NCBI GenBank assembly: GCA_024500155.1 | Contig: CM044879.1 | Coordinates: forward strand, 5,843,501 to 5,907,500 | Direction: 5' to 3' | From: Chenopodium formosanum | Taxonomy: Eukaryota; Streptophyta; Magnoliopsida; Caryophyllales; Amaranthaceae | Length of the DNA: 64,000 nucleotides | Shown here: piece after piece, positions 12,526 through 24,010 of the stretch | Position numbering within the stretch: the stretch's first letter is position 1 | How the letters are laid out: every line of letters begins with the position of its first letter | Made by a program: the position numbers and the translations under genes | The notes under the pieces: generated by a model | Databases searched by the model: none | What the model was told of the DNA's origin: nothing | The model's input: the letters and a program-made list of their open reading frames with translations, nothing else

Positions 12526-14055
12526 ATGGCTTCTACTTTCCGTGCATTTTTGAACAGTCCTGTGGGTCCTAAAACAACTCATTTTTGGGGCCCTGTTGCC
12601 AACTGGGGATTTGTTGTTGCTGTATGTTTCGTTACTTGAAAACATATAAATAACTTTTATTGACTAAACTTTGGAACTTATCGTCTGTGTTTCTGATGGA
12701 GCTGGCAGGGGCTTGTGGACATGAATAAACCTCCTGAAATGATATCTGGCAACATGAGTGCAGGTTTATATAGTTGTTGTTGCAAAGCAAGTCTACACTT
12801 ATAAGCATGTTTTGATAGTCAACTGATTAACACTGTTTGTTGGTGTTTCAGCAATGTGCGTTTATTCAGGATTATTCATGAGGTTTGCATGGATGGTTCA
12901 GCCTCGTAACTACCTACTTTTAGCTTGTCATGCTTCAAATGAGACTGTTCAACTATACCAATTTTCCCGGTGGGCAAGGGCTAATGGGTAAGGGTTTAAA
13001 AGCATTTTGTTGTTCTATAACTCTTTGTTTATTATATTTCGACTTTGATTGTAAATGCTTGCCTTTTATTTTGGCTCTGTTTTCCAATTTGCCTCCTTAG
13101 CTGCCCTCTTTTAATCTTCTATGAAGTTAGTGCTTTCCCATAAGAAGAGGATTAGGTTATCGCCATTAGACTGTGACTTAGTGGAAATTTTCTATGTGAA
13201 ACATTAGTAGGCTCAAAAACACGTTATTGCCCAGTTTTGATAATATTCAATGGAGCCGAGCTGGGTCGGGCCTTTTTGGCTTGCCCAGTTATTGATTATT
13301 TAGAACTTCAGAAGTTGGAAGTCTGGTTGTAAAGTGTGGTATGGTCTATATGAGTAGTCCAGTTGGAAAACAGATTCGGTCTCATATCATTTGTTATCAG
13401 TCTAGGGAGTCATTGAACATGGAAGTAGCAACATTTCAGTAGCTTTGATTTTGGTGTTCATCCCCTTGGTGTTGGAAGTTCTAATCAAAGGTGTGGATTG
13501 CTCATTATTTCATTTCAATTTTAGAAAATGCAAAGATTGCAAACCACATTAATTAAAAAATAATTAAGTATGCCCAAGCCATTAATTAACAAGTAATAAA
13601 AGTATGCCCAACCCATTCAGATGGGCCAAATTTTGTGATACAGAGTATCTACTTGGGTCTTGACTGGTTGACCAAACTGTAATAAAGTACGGAGTTCGGA
13701 GTACTTGTATTTAGTAACCTCTTGATCATAAAGAGTGGATATATTATAATGGGGGTTTTTATATACGGTCTTGAAATTGCTAGATAATTTCTAAACTGAA
13801 ACCATCTCCGAATCCGAAGATATCCTGACTGGGAGATCTAAAGAACTGGCATTCGTCTTACGAGTTATTAATCATTATTTTTGCTTACCATTATTATACT
13901 GAACGGATTGAACGCTCCAGCTCTAGGGCCTCTGCAGTGATTACATGTTAATATATTCTTTTGCTCTTTTAGACTGGGTTTAATCTAACATATTATTGAT
14001 CTATTATGCTAGGTACTTGTCACAAAAGAAAGACGAAGATACACCATCACAGTGA
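12526..14055 (+). CDS. MPC1: mitochondrial pyruvate carrier subunit 1
   Basis: Exons 12526-12621, 12709-12763, 12852-12987 and 14013-14055 join in phase to 109 residues, the family's usual length. With MPC2-type partners, MPC1 forms the inner-membrane carrier that imports pyruvate into the matrix. Hallmarks visible: N-terminal amphipathic start then NSPVGPKTTHFWGP (about residues 10-23), NWGFVVAGLVDM with the KPPEMIS motif (about 27-45), the MCVYSGLFMRFAWM segment (about 53-66) and QPRNYLLLACHASNETVQLYQ (about 68-88). The C-terminus is short and charged (KKDEDTPSQ). There is no cleavable presequence, as usual for MPC proteins. All introns are GT-AG; the last is 1.0 kb. The ATG lies 17 nt after the leader-intron acceptor. 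The assignment is firm. Confidence 0.95.
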
Positions 14056-14475
14056 GATCTTCATTTGGCGCTTTTGTTGCATTATGTATAAGTGATTGAA
14101 TCATATGCTTGTACACCAGCTTATCACACACTGAAGAAAGATGATCACAATTCACAAACCTTCAACTTTGGCAACAGATACTTGCTGCTAACTCTTGAAC
14201 AGTGCAGCTTTTCTAACATGTTTGATAGAGTTGAAATATTCAGAATTGTGTTATATTTTCGGCCGACAAATGGCAATTACCTTCCTGCTGGCTACTATAA
14301 GTAGGAGAGGACCTTTGCTATCATACAGTACTTAATAACCACTTAGATCCATTATTTATAGCAAATTCTGACATGAGACGCCCTCAAGCCAAGGGACGTA
14401 AAATGTCACTTTAGTTCATAAGAAACTAATACAGAGTAATGGTTACCGTCCTTACTCCGTATGCGATTTTGATCG
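14056..14475 (+). other. probable MPC1 3' UTR and flank
   Basis: The sequence follows the MPC1 stop. A chance 70-codon ORF (14092-14304) matches no family and is read as 3' UTR. No other feature is seen before the foldback element at 14476. Confidence 0.5.
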
Positions 14476-14765
14476 GTGTTAAAAAAAGTTCTTCGATTTT
14501 CGTGCACAAAACATGTTTTTCAAAAATATAGGGGGGTACTTTGGTTCTTTGGGTCCAATTTGAGATCAAAATTGGCAAAAAAAAAGATCTAAAATGCCTT
14601 GTTTTGTGTGTTTCACGCAATTTGAGGTATTTTTAAGCATGCAAAACGAGGAATGTTCAATCATTTTTCGTTAATTCTGATCTCAAATTGGATCTGTAGG
14701 GCCAAAATGCCACCTTAAACCTATGAAGAACATGTTTTGCGCACCAAAATTAAAGAACTAAAAAA
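14476..14765. mobile_element. foldback MITE with about 95-bp arms
   Basis: The left arm (about 14480-14580: 'gttcttcgattttcgtgca', 'aaaacatgtttt', 'ggtccaatttgagatcaaa') is repeated inverted in the right arm (about 14665-14765: 'ctgatctcaaattggatc', 'gaacatgttttgcgcac', 'aaattaaagaac'). No clear target duplication was found, so the family is unassigned. Confidence 0.6.
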
Positions 14766-14789
14766 TTCCCGTTTGATTTTTGCTACAGG

Positions 14790-15620
14790 TCGTAAAAAAT
14801 AATTTTTTTAATTTTTTATTAGATGGTAAAATAAAACTTTTAAAAAAACATGGTGGTAAAAAACAATTTCATGAATTTTTTGGTGGTAAAAGTCAAAATT
14901 TCCATTATTTAATGAATAATTTTTCCAAGTACTGACGGCAGCCTCCCTCTGGTAGCCCCCATCCCCTCTGCCCACGCTCCCTTGTTGGTCGGCGACTCTT
15001 CCCCCGTCGGTGAACTCTATCCCGATACCCCAAGCCCCACCACTCCCTCCCCTTTCCTTGCATCGATCCCCTCCCCTTCCCTTCCCAACCCTAAAATGCA
15101 ACCACCAACCCCAAAATCCTCACCTAAAAGTCCAAAACCGCCCAAACCCTAAAATAATTGCTTTCTCGTGGGGTTTTGGGTGGTTTCGGATTAGGATTTT
15201 GGGTTTTGGGCGTAGCTTGGGGAGGAAGATGGCCAGGGGCTCGATTTGGGTTTTGGTGGTTGTGTTTGTGGTGGGGTAAGGGGGGTTGTCGAGGTAAGAG
15301 GCGCAAAGGGTGGGAGGCTAGGTGCTAGCCGAAAAGGTGTGTCGCACGACGGTGAGGAGGTGGTATGGACCGGTAGTGGAGGGAAAGGGAAGGTGGTGGC
15401 TAGGCTGGTGGGGGTGCCATTTTTTTAAAAAAAATAATTTAATTATTAAAAAAAAAAAATCTAAAAACTAAACATGGTTAGTGAGTTTATATTAAAATAG
15501 TCATTATATCTGGTAATTAATAATTCAAGTTTACCAAAATTAATACGATTTTTCACAATTTCCATTAAGAAAATTAAAAAGTACACTGTTACCAAAGAGA
15601 ATTTATCAAGAATTATCATT
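14790..15620. mobile_element. GC-rich Mutator-like element, left-truncated copy
   Basis: From about 15420 to 15615 the sequence is homologous to the right end of the element at 18860-20312: in order, a polyA-rich block, 'aataatttaattattaaaa', 'ggtaattaataatt', 'tttaccaaa' and 'gttaccaaagagaattt'. To its left lies a C-rich then G-rich core (14935-15415), again as in the 19-kb copy. I cannot find the matching left terminal repeat. ORFs in the core are low-complexity Pro/Arg/Gly and are not believed. Confidence 0.55.
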
Positions 15621-15789
15621 GACGTCTTTTGAATTCTTTGCGTCTTTAGATTCTCTTAATCTCGCGATATGATCTTTTAAGTTTTATCCAACAGAATAAT
15701 CACATTATACCGAAAAAGGAAAACACCCCCCCCCCCCACTATCCACTGCAAACCTGCAGTACTAAAAGGAAATTTGTGAGGTGCATTTA

Positions 15790-16109
15790 GGGGTGTTTGG
15801 TTCGCAAAGTGGTATAGGTTTGGAATTAGGAATAGGGTTAAGATGGTATCGGATTAGAACTTGATGCTTAATAGCATGTGTTTGGTTCAATTTTGGAATG
15901 GAATATCATCCCCTTAATTTATGTATTTGATACCTAAGGGAATAAAAGGAGCCAAATCCACCTCCCCCCCAAGGTTTTTAAACCCCATACCTTATGGGTT
16001 TGAGGTATGGGTTTTGAAAATCATATTTTTGACAACCAAAAATATGGAATGGATTTTGGTCATTCAAAACACATACCACATACCTATAATACGCAAACCA
16101 AACGCCCCC
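15790..16109. mobile_element. Tourist-like MITE with GGGGTGTTTGGTT ends
   Basis: The left end GGGGTGTTTGGTTCGC and the right end GCAAACCAAACGCCCCC are inverted copies, each flanked by TTA. The 320-bp interior also pairs ('tttggaatggaat' against 'ggaatggatttt'). The ends resemble classical Tourist termini. This is a different subfamily from the GAACT-containing copies. Confidence 0.8.
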
Positions 16110-16341
16110 TTAATCTTCTAAAATAAATCAATTGCGACAAGGTTTTTTTTCAACATCTTCGTAAAAATAAAGGTTAGTCTTTTTAAAATTTTTTTTAATA
16201 ATTTGTTAAATTGGATTTGAGATTCCAAGTTTAAACCAAATTTAGATTCTGGCAAATTTGTTGATTTTTAGTTTGGGTCTTTAAATGTATGGTTGAAAGG
16301 TGTAATTGTTGTAAAAATAATTGATTTTGTGGTCATCTATA

Positions 16342-16618
16342 GGGTCTATACACATTTATTTAATTTCAGTTCATTTCAGTTGAACTTCAATCAGTTTAGT
16401 TCAGTTCAGCTCCTAATTCCCCTCTCTTATAAAATATTCACTTCAGCTCAGCTCAGTTCAGTTCAGTTCAGCTCCTATCAGTTCAGTTCAGTTCAATTCA
16501 ATTCAATTTAGTTCAGCTCCAATCAGTTCAGTTCAGTTCAGTTCAATTCAATTTAGTTCAGCATCAATCAGTTCAGTTCAGTTCAGTTCAGCTTAGTTCC
16601 GTAAATGTGAATAGACCC
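16342..16618. mobile_element. Tourist-like MITE with long GTTCA array
   Basis: Ends GGGTCTATACACATTTA and TAAATGTGAATAGACCC are inverted, flanked by ATA (left) and TTA (right). The interior is an extended (GTTCA)n array with interspersed CTCCAATCA spacers, in opposite orientation to the copies at 372 and 913. Confidence 0.7.
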
Positions 16619-16900
16619 TTAGTGTACTAAGAGATGTTATCGTTGTATGGTTGAAAGATGTTATTGTTGTATAAAATGTATGGTTTAAAGCAATTATATG
16701 TACTATGGACTAATGGACTAAGAAGGGATTTTTTTTTATTTTTTATTTTATTTTTTATTTTTTTTTTCGGGGTCAAATAAAATTTCAGTAAAGAAATGAA
16801 AAGTATCATTATTGGTGATGCTTAATTGCTTACTTCTAATGTGAATTTTTAATGTTTGGATTGGTTTCTCTCATTACTCTTAAATTTATTCTACTTCTAC

Positions 16901-17083
16901 GGAGCATGTTCACTTCTGCTTAATTTCAGTTCAGTTCCAATCAGTTCATTTCAGCTCCTAATTTTCTTATCTTATAAAATATTTTATATTTAGCTCTATT
17001 CAGTTCAGTTTAGTTCAACTCCAATAAGTTTAATTCAGTTCTATTTAGTACAACTGATTAGTTCAGTTAATGTGAACATGCCC
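16901..17083. mobile_element. Tourist-like MITE, degenerate copy
   Basis: Ends GGAGCATGTTCAC and GTGAACATGCCCC are inverted, with the same GTTCA pentamer interior as the copy at 16342. The flanking target copies are not identical, so the insertion is old or edge-eroded. Confidence 0.6.
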
Positions 17084-17878
17084 CAAGTCTGCAACACAAT
17101 GTTACCCCCCCCCCTCCCCAAATATTTAAGGATCATTTTAGCTCTTTAGGTCCAATTTGATGTCATAACTGAAAAAAGAAAATTTTGACTTTTAAACCTC
17201 CAAAAAACCACTTATTATATTTGTTTTTTCCACCTATACATAAAAAACCTTTTACCACCTTTTGATAATGTAGAATAGTATTACCTTTTACCGTTAATTG
17301 CTTCCATTGTTCTAAAAATAAGGTAATAAAAAATAATATGATTAGCATAAAAAAAAAATAATTGAAACGCTTTTTAAGTGACAAAATGGTAAAGTTTTAA
17401 GTCCTTGCTAAAATTGATGTGAATACACTTCAAGTAGAGTCCCTTGGATTGTACAGTTTCTCTTGTGTCCGAATTTTAGTAGTTTTTTTTTACTTATTTA
17501 ATTTCATTAACAAAATCACAAACATACATAAAAATACTACAGCCGAATAGGAAGGAATACCTTATTCAAAGCTTTAATGGTAATCAATAGTAGAGTAAAA
17601 TAAATTAATGATACATGGCCATATTTATAAGCATAATTTCGTCGTTATTCATAAAATTCTACAGTAATTATAATATGTGGTGGGTTGGTAAATGTAATAT
17701 TCTATTGTCAATATAAAAGATAATTTTTTTTCAAAAGAATTATAAATTATTTATGTATATTTTCATATCCAAAAGAAATCTATCCAATCTAATATAATAT
17801 GGCATCTAATCTAATCACAATAATATATGTTAGATGAAACCCGTGCGATGCACGGTTTGTTTGAATTTTTTAAATAAT

Positions 17879-17886
<8 letters not shown>
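17084..17886. other. AT-rich intergenic DNA
   Basis: No gene is seen. It holds short homopolymers (C run at 17106) and, at about 17832-17850, a CCCGTGCGATGCACGG palindrome like those at 18906 and 30713, which elsewhere mark the start of a dispersed element. I could not find the end of that element here. Confidence 0.45.

Positions 17887-17919
<33 letters not shown>
17887..17919. repeat. (GA)n microsatellite
   Basis: An uninterrupted run of about 16 GA units preceded by ACACAC. It abuts the left arm of the MITE at 17921. Confidence 0.9.
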
Positions 17920-17920
<1 letters not shown>

Positions 17921-17923
<3 letters not shown>

Positions 17924-18221
17924 GGGTCAAATGAGAAGGATGAGAAGGATTTTATGTGCATAATTTTTGTATTGAATTGAATATGCATATTTTTCGAACT
18001 AAATGTGCAAAATAAATATTTGACAGAAATTTGATGTGCATAAATTTTGAACATAATGTGCATATTTTCTATTTTTCCAGAATATTCAAAATTTTTATTA
18101 GTTCGAAAATCAATTTTGCACATTTAGTGAAAAAAATATGCACATTTAGTGAAAAACTTTTGCACATTTCTTCCTTCGTATTCTTTTCATTTTAAGAAAC
18201 TTCTCATTGGATCTCAACCCT
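17921..18221. mobile_element. MITE-like foldback with TGTGCATA repeats
   Basis: The left edge 'ttagggtcaaatgagaagg' is inverted at the right edge ('cttctcattggatctcaaccctac'). Between them 'tgtgcataa/atgcacatt' motifs recur in both orientations at least six times. Both edges abut simple repeats (GA left, ACAC right), so target duplications cannot be judged. Confidence 0.5.
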
Positions 18222-18859
18222 ACACACACACATATATGACACTTGGCGAAAAACTGAGATGTCAAGTGTCGCTGTCTCATAGCCTGGCTGCGAGACCGAC
18301 TTTATGTATTAATGATAAAATGATATGATATTAGATTTGTGCATATTCGGTTGTTGGTTGAGCAATGTAGATTGTCCTTAGTAATATCTAACTAATTAAT
18401 TGTCATAACTAATACCTACGTACCCCACTAGATTAATTACAAGTTTGTGGAAGATTATAGGTTGCAAATAACCATGCTCGAGGACCATAATTTATGAGAT
18501 ATTAATCATATTATGAATTAAGTTTGGCACGTATCTTATTGACACCATAATTTCTTCCAAGTTTGACATTTATTTAGGCCCCTCTTTTATAAGCTATATT
18601 TATATCTTTACACAAATAATTCTTGATTAAGATGAACTTTAATTACTTTATTGTACTTGTCAAAAAAAAAAAAAAATTAAGTTATTGTAAAATGGGTTAA
18701 AATTCACCTAAAATTATATAAAGTTACCCTTATATACTAGAAAAGTTACAATTTTCCTAGCATAAATTTTACGCTTAAAAAACAATTATAACATATTAGA
18801 TTAATCACATTAAAATTTTATAGCATGTATCCATTAGAAATGACGCATTGAAAATACGA

Positions 18860-20312
18860 GGGAAATTCTCATTGGTAACACTACATTTTTTAACTAGGTT
18901 AGTTCCCGTGCCATGCACGGCAATATTAAATATTTGTACTTATTATTAATTAAAACTAAAATTAATAATTAAAAAAATACTATAATGAATTTTTTTTTTT
19001 AAAAAAAAAATATACTATAATAAATTAATTATGAAATAACTTGTTAGCTAGATAGATATTTACATATTCGTATTTAACAATATCTATATGTTTTATATTT
19101 CACTAACAAATTGGTATCATTTTTTATTCTTCTTATTGACCAATGAATTTTTTTAACACTGCGTACAACATATTTGACCCGTAAATAAATTTCTATTTTA
19201 AGTTTTTTTTTTTAGAAAATAAATTGGTGTTGTAATAAACGTAGTACATTACACTCATAAGTCATGACTCATATGTCTCATGTTAATTGTGCAACAAAAA
19301 AAATATCTTAGGTAAACCAAAACGTTTATTTTAAGTCAACCATAGCATTAATGATGAATTTTAACTAGATATTTAACTAGTTAGTTTTTTTTTGTTTTTT
19401 TATTTTTTATTATTTTTTTATTTTTTTACATTTAATTTAAAAATAATTTTTTATAAAAAAATTAACCCAACAACCATCCAACTCTTCGCCACCTCGGCGC
19501 CCAACCCACCATCGTCTGTGCGCCGTCCTCCCCCACCCCCTGGCGACGCCCAACCTCCCCCAACCCCAACCGGCGATAGGCTCCCCCGTTCCACCTTCTC
19601 TCTTTCCCCGCATCTCAAAATGTCCCTTTCCCCTGACCGCACTAACCACCCAAAAAACCGGCCCTCTTCCCCGACGACCCCATTCCGCCTGTTCATCGGC
19701 CCAAAAATCCTAAACCCCACCCAAAAACACAAAAAACCCAAACCCATTTAGGGTATTGAAACCAAATTAAACCCAGAAAATGGGTTTAGTTTTCAGGTGG
19801 TTTTGGGCGGGGTTAAAGGTTCTTGGGCTGCACGAAAAGGGGAGGGGAGTCGTCGAAGAAGGAGGTTAGATTTCGGGTTGGTTAGTGCTGCGGTCGGCGG
19901 TGGCCATTAGGTGGTGAAATGGGACGTTTCAAGATGCGGGGAAAGAGAGAAGGTGGGGTGGAGGATGTTGGGCGTCGCCGAACGAGGGTGGGGGATGTCG
20001 GGCGTCACAGACCGATGGTGGGGGAGGTTGGGCGTCTTTGGCCGAGGCTTGGCCGCCGGCAGAGGGAGGGACTGCCAGTGGCTAGGTTGGGTGAGGGAAG
20101 GGCTAGGATTGATTTTATTATTTTAAAATAAAATATTTTTATAATAATTTAATTATTAAAAAAAAATAAAACTTAACTATAGTCAAGAATTTTTATTAAA
20201 ATAACACTTATCAATGGTAATCAATAATTTAGGCTTACCAAAGATAATAAGGTTTTTCTCAATTTACCACTAACAAATTGAAAAAGTATAATGTTACCAA
20301 TGAGAATTTCCC
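18860..20312. mobile_element. Mutator-like (MULE) element with GC-rich core and nested insertion
   Basis: The left end GGGAAATTCTCATTGG is inverted at the right end (CCAATGAGAATTTCCC). The 9 bp outside are AAAATACGA (left, 18851-18859) and AAAATACTA (right, 20313-20321), a 9-bp target duplication with one mismatch as expected for Mutator elements. The core is C-rich (19470-19740) then G-rich (19790-20105), and parts pair inverted: 19578-19628 matches the complement of 19919-19958. ORFs in it are low-complexity and not believed. A second element (18898-19371) is nested in the left arm. No transposase, so non-autonomous. Confidence 0.7.
18898..19371. mobile_element. nested element starting with a CCGTGCCATGCACGG palindrome
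   Basis: It is flanked by TTTAACTAG on both sides (18889-18897 and 19372-19380), a 9-bp target duplication, and interrupts the terminal arm of the MULE at 18860. It begins GTTAGTTCCCGTGCCATGCACGG and is otherwise AT-rich without terminal inverted repeats. The same start occurs at 30704. Family unassigned; a MULE without terminal repeats is one possibility. Confidence 0.55.
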
Positions 20313-20321
20313 AAAATACTA

Positions 20322-21339
20322 CCAAACTATTAAACGCGGGCCTGGTCCACACCCGTAAACCAAGAGAGAGAGTTTACTTCACAAGTCCAAGGAGGTTCCA
20401 TCCCAAAACCATATGGCCATAGGAGGAGTAGCCCCTTAGCCTTATATAGTGATTAACTCTCTCATCTTAAACCAATGTGGGACACTTACATGTGTTACTT
20501 GGTGGGATATACTTCAACACAAACTCATTAAAAATTAAAAGTTTTCCTCAAAGGGATTAAAATTACCATAAAAAATTTTAAAGTTTCCCTCAAATCGATC
20601 ATCTTATAGTATAATTAATGTAAGGCCGCCTTATACAAGACTTATTGCTAGCTTAGCTTTATGGATATCTATATCTATATACATACCTTTTTTTTTTAAT
20701 TAGGGAATAACTATATACATACTTAATATCTAAAAACTCAAACCACAAGTGTCAAGTGTTATCTCCCACTTAATATTTTATTTATAAAAAATTATTTTTA
20801 TTATTAATTTTTTTCAATTTAAGTATTGAATGAATGATGTTCAATTTCTTTCAAAATATCTACAAGTTAATACTTCCTCCATTTTTTAATTGACACTGTT
20901 TGACTTTTACACTATTATTCACACATTACACTTTGACTCGCATTTACGATTTATAGATAAAATAAAATATAGTCATGTGGAATCTTGTTTAAATCGTCTT
21001 GATATGTATTTTTATTAATATCCACTTTTTATAATTTTATAATGTTGATATTTAGAGTTATTAAGCGTCAAAAACATGCATTGACAAACGTGATAATAGA
21101 AAGGTGTTAACAAAAAAAATATAAAAAAATTAAAAAATATATATCACTGTTATGATGTTCAACTTTCCTCCCAGCTCTCGAATTCTTTACTTTTTTTCTC
21201 ATATAAAAATTATAAAATTATTGAAAATAAATCAATTGTGAACCCGATATGAGTTATATTGAAGACAATACATCTGTTGTATGATGCTTGTTAACTCCAA
21301 TGACGTCGTTTGTGTACTCCACCGGCCACCATTTGTATA
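20322..21339. other. intergenic DNA with repeat-like blocks
   Basis: No gene is seen. About 20340-20530 contains a block ('gaggttccatcccaaaaccatatgg', 'tatatagt', 'ccaatgtgggac') of a kind commonly seen in dispersed plant repeats. At 20872 a Stowaway-like left end ('acttcctccattttt') occurs without a recognisable partner. Confidence 0.4.
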
Positions 21340-21668
21340 TTGCATCGACATGGATGATTCTAATGTAATTTTATGACTTTTGACTACCACAATTTTCTAA
21401 AATCGACGTCTGAGATTATTTGTTTTTAATTAGTAATTTTAATTAAAAAAAATAATTTTTTAATTATTTTAAATATATTTTTATCTTCTAGAAATTATTT
21501 TTTACTACTAGAAATAAAAAATATATAAAATAATTATAAAAAAAAAGAGTTTAAAATTACTAATTAAAAAGGAATTAAAATGAAAATAATCTCAACCGTC
21601 CAATTTAAAAAAAAAATTATGGCAGTCAAAAGTCATAAGGCAACATTAGAATTTTCAGCATCGACACC
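21340..21668. mobile_element. foldback MITE with about 110-bp arms
   Basis: Left blocks 'gcatcgacatgg', 'attctaatgt', 'ttatgacttttgac' and 'gagattattt...taattagtaatttt' recur inverted in the order expected on the right ('aaaattactaattaaaa', 'aaaataatctcaacc', 'gtcaaaagtcataa', 'acattagaatttt', 'gcatcgac'). The loop is nearly pure AT. No target duplication was resolved. Confidence 0.6.
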
Positions 21669-22246
21669 TACCGCAGTGGCGTAACCAAAAAATTTATTGG
21701 GGGGGGGGGAGATTGATTAACAAGGCATGTATATAATAGGTTAACTTAATACAATTTGCAATTAATTTTTTTCGAAGAAAAAAAAAAGAATATAGCTAGC
21801 AACATTTGAACTTGCAACCACATATAACCACAACCACCTTCTTATTTCAACTAAACCAACTAGGCTAGTTACAAAACATTAATAACTTTTGTAATCATTT
21901 GTAGAATCAAGAGGATGGCCGTGGCCTACCTTAGCCCTCCCTTGATTTCGCCCCTGACCTACCATATCATTGAAGTTTCTCCATTGAAGCATCCTTCGTC
22001 TTCTTTCCTTGATCTCCACCCACCTTCCACCAACGCCACCATTTCCACCATCATCATGAAACTCATGTCCATCTCCTTCCACTGGCGATACTACCTGTTA
22101 GGAAGTAATTTTCCCTTGAGTTGTATTAACGTTAAGTGATGTTTATATCTTTCGTCTATTAGTCTTTCCCTGAGATAGGGAGATCAGACTTTTAGATTCT
22201 AGTATTCTTTCTTGAGATAGGGAGATTATTAGTACCGTGTACTTTT

Positions 22247-22285
<39 letters not shown>

Positions 22286-22360
22286 TAAAAAGTGATGTTT
22301 ATATACAACCTAATTAGCTACATTAGGGCATAAACTAACATTAGCCCAAAAAGTCTAATA
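21669..22360. other. intergenic DNA with G and T homopolymers
   Basis: It holds a G run (about 21700) and a T run of about 35 (22250-22284). ORFs at 21879-22139 on both strands are short, match nothing and are not believed. No gene is seen. Confidence 0.5.
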
Positions 22361-22767
22361 CTCCCTCCGTCCCCTTTTGATAGTCCCTTATGGGCAAATT
22401 TTAGTCCTAAAATGTTCACCCCATTTGCTTTTTCCAACAACCATTAATACTACCCCCGTTTCGCATTATCTGCAACAAAGGGATATTATTTGTGAGATAT
22501 AAAATATTTTTTTTGTTGCAGATAATGCGAAACGGATGTAGTATTTATTTTTACCAAAATTCCCTCCAATTTGCAACAATACTTGTGCAAATTTAAATTT
22601 CCCATGTAAATTTTGTTTTCCTATGTAGTTTTATTACTTTCTCTCTCTACTTTTTTGCATACATAATGTCAATTTACTTTTTCAATATACTTTAACTATT
22701 CTTATTTGTGTTTATTAATTCCCGTGAAAAATGCCCATAAGGGACTATCAAAAGGGGACGGAGGGAG
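22361..22767. mobile_element. Stowaway MITE (407 bp) carrying a nested MITE
   Basis: Ends CTCCCTCCGTCCCC and the inverted GGGGACGGAGGGAG are flanked by TA on both sides (22359-22360 and 22768-22769), the Stowaway hallmark. Subterminal arms pair for about 35 bp (TTTTGATAGTCCCTTATGGGCA and its inverse). A 92-bp second Stowaway-like element sits inside at 22450-22541. Confidence 0.9.
22450..22541. mobile_element. nested 92-bp Stowaway-like MITE
   Basis: It begins CTACCCCCGTTTCGC and ends with the inverse of CTACATCCGTTTCGC, flanked by TA (22448-22449 and 22542-22543). Its centre shares TATTATTTGTGAGATATAAA with the copy at 9012-9102. It lies inside the Stowaway at 22361-22767 and so is younger than it. 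Confidence 0.85.
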
Positions 22768-22769
22768 TA

Positions 22770-23410
22770 GCTTTTTATTACCTCTCCCATATTCGGTGGC
22801 ATCGTCATCGGCCAAAACAATAATAATAATAAAAAAAAAAAAACCCCTATAAAGGTGAAATTAAGGGCATTGACAACTCCAGGTGACCATAAATATACTA
22901 AGATGTAATATATCAACCTTGAACATGAACTCATTCATTAATTTAATTTGAACAGAAGTTGCTCAAAATTGACAAATTTGGCTGAAATTAGAATGACATT
23001 GGGGTAATGAAATGGTTTATGAGGCTAACAAAAAGTAGTGTAATTGCTCGCCTTCTTTGTGGTGGTTGTTAGCAATAAGGGCGCGCTCTGATGGTGTAGT
23101 GATCTTGGTCGCGGCGACATGGAGGTGCACTGGTGTCGTGTACTTTGGATGGGTGTTGCTTCATTTGTGTCGTTAACTTTGACTCGAACAACGTTTGATA
23201 AACTATACAGTATTGCTACCCCTTCATTTGTCCTATGAGTGGGAAAATACAGGTCATCAACGGCGAAATTACTTTGTTACTCCTATTAATAACATGAGCA
23301 TGTCTCTTTTAAGTTTTAACTCTAAATATGTTTTACAAGTCAATCATAAAAATTAACTTGCATTTTATCCTTTCCTCTTTCTAGTCACCACATAGTGACA
23401 TAGCTACTAA
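22770..23410. other. intergenic DNA, no gene seen
   Basis: The minus-strand ORF 22692-22934 runs across the Stowaway edge and matches nothing. The stretch 23040-23210 is slightly richer in GC but has no open frame of note. Confidence 0.45.
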
Positions 23411-23532
23411 GGCCCTGTTCTTTTGAGCTTCTGGACAGAGCAATGCAGAGCAGAGTTAAGGTTCCACACATTGCAGAGTAGAGCATATTTCAGCTGAACA
23501 GGACAGAGCAGAGCAGCTCTAAACAACAGGGC
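23411..23532. mobile_element. short MITE with GGCCCTGTTC end
   Basis: The left end GGCCCTGTTCTTTTGAGC follows TAA. The right end has the inverse AACAGGGC followed by TTTAG. The inner sequence has repeated 'agagcagag' units. It is likely Tourist-like with an eroded right target. Confidence 0.5.
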
Positions 23533-23788
23533 TTTAGCCTGCTCATGGGCCGAACCGGGTGGGGTAGGGTACTGATAAAAAAAAATGTGAGCCTATTTCA
23601 AGCCAAAAATAATTGTCTTTTCCAACCAAGCCTAAATTATAACTAAAATAAAAAAGATGAGTTGTCCAAAATAAATAAAAAATAATTAAAAGATTGGCAC
23701 GTGTCAAATGAGCCTGAAATGTGGCTCAAAAAACTACACATAAGCGGAAAAAATTCTAGTAGGACCAAGCCGGTCTGAGATCGACCAG

Positions 23789-24007
23789 CACTCTGTTCAT
23801 TTCACCTTTAAAAAAAATAATATTAAGTATAGTTTTGTAAAAATAAGTTCAGTTCAGTTTAATTAATTGTTGTTCAGTTATAATAAGTCCAGTTCAGTAA
23901 AATTCAGTAACTTTAAAGAAGAAATATAATAGAAATTCAATAAAAATAATTTCAGTTTAGTAAACCTAATTTCATTTCAGCAAAAATAAGGTAAAGCGAA
24001 CGGGGCC
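23789..24007. mobile_element. Tourist-like MITE, eroded left end
   Basis: The right end (GAACGGGGCC followed by TAA) matches the family. The left end is degenerate (CTCTGTTCATTTCACC). The interior has TTCAGT/AAAATAA repeats closely like those at 33207-33515, making these two a subfamily. Confidence 0.55.
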
Positions 24008-24010
24008 TAA

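Noticed and set aside
14808..15428. Several overlapping ORFs on both strands in the GC-rich block
   Set aside because: Low-complexity Pro/Gly/Arg translations in a core shared with a transposable element; no family sequence and no splice context.
19392..20131. Long ORFs on both strands, including Pro-rich and Gly/Arg-rich proteins
   Set aside because: They lie inside the inverted GC-rich core of the MULE at 18860; complementary strands are equally open, the mark of composition rather than coding.
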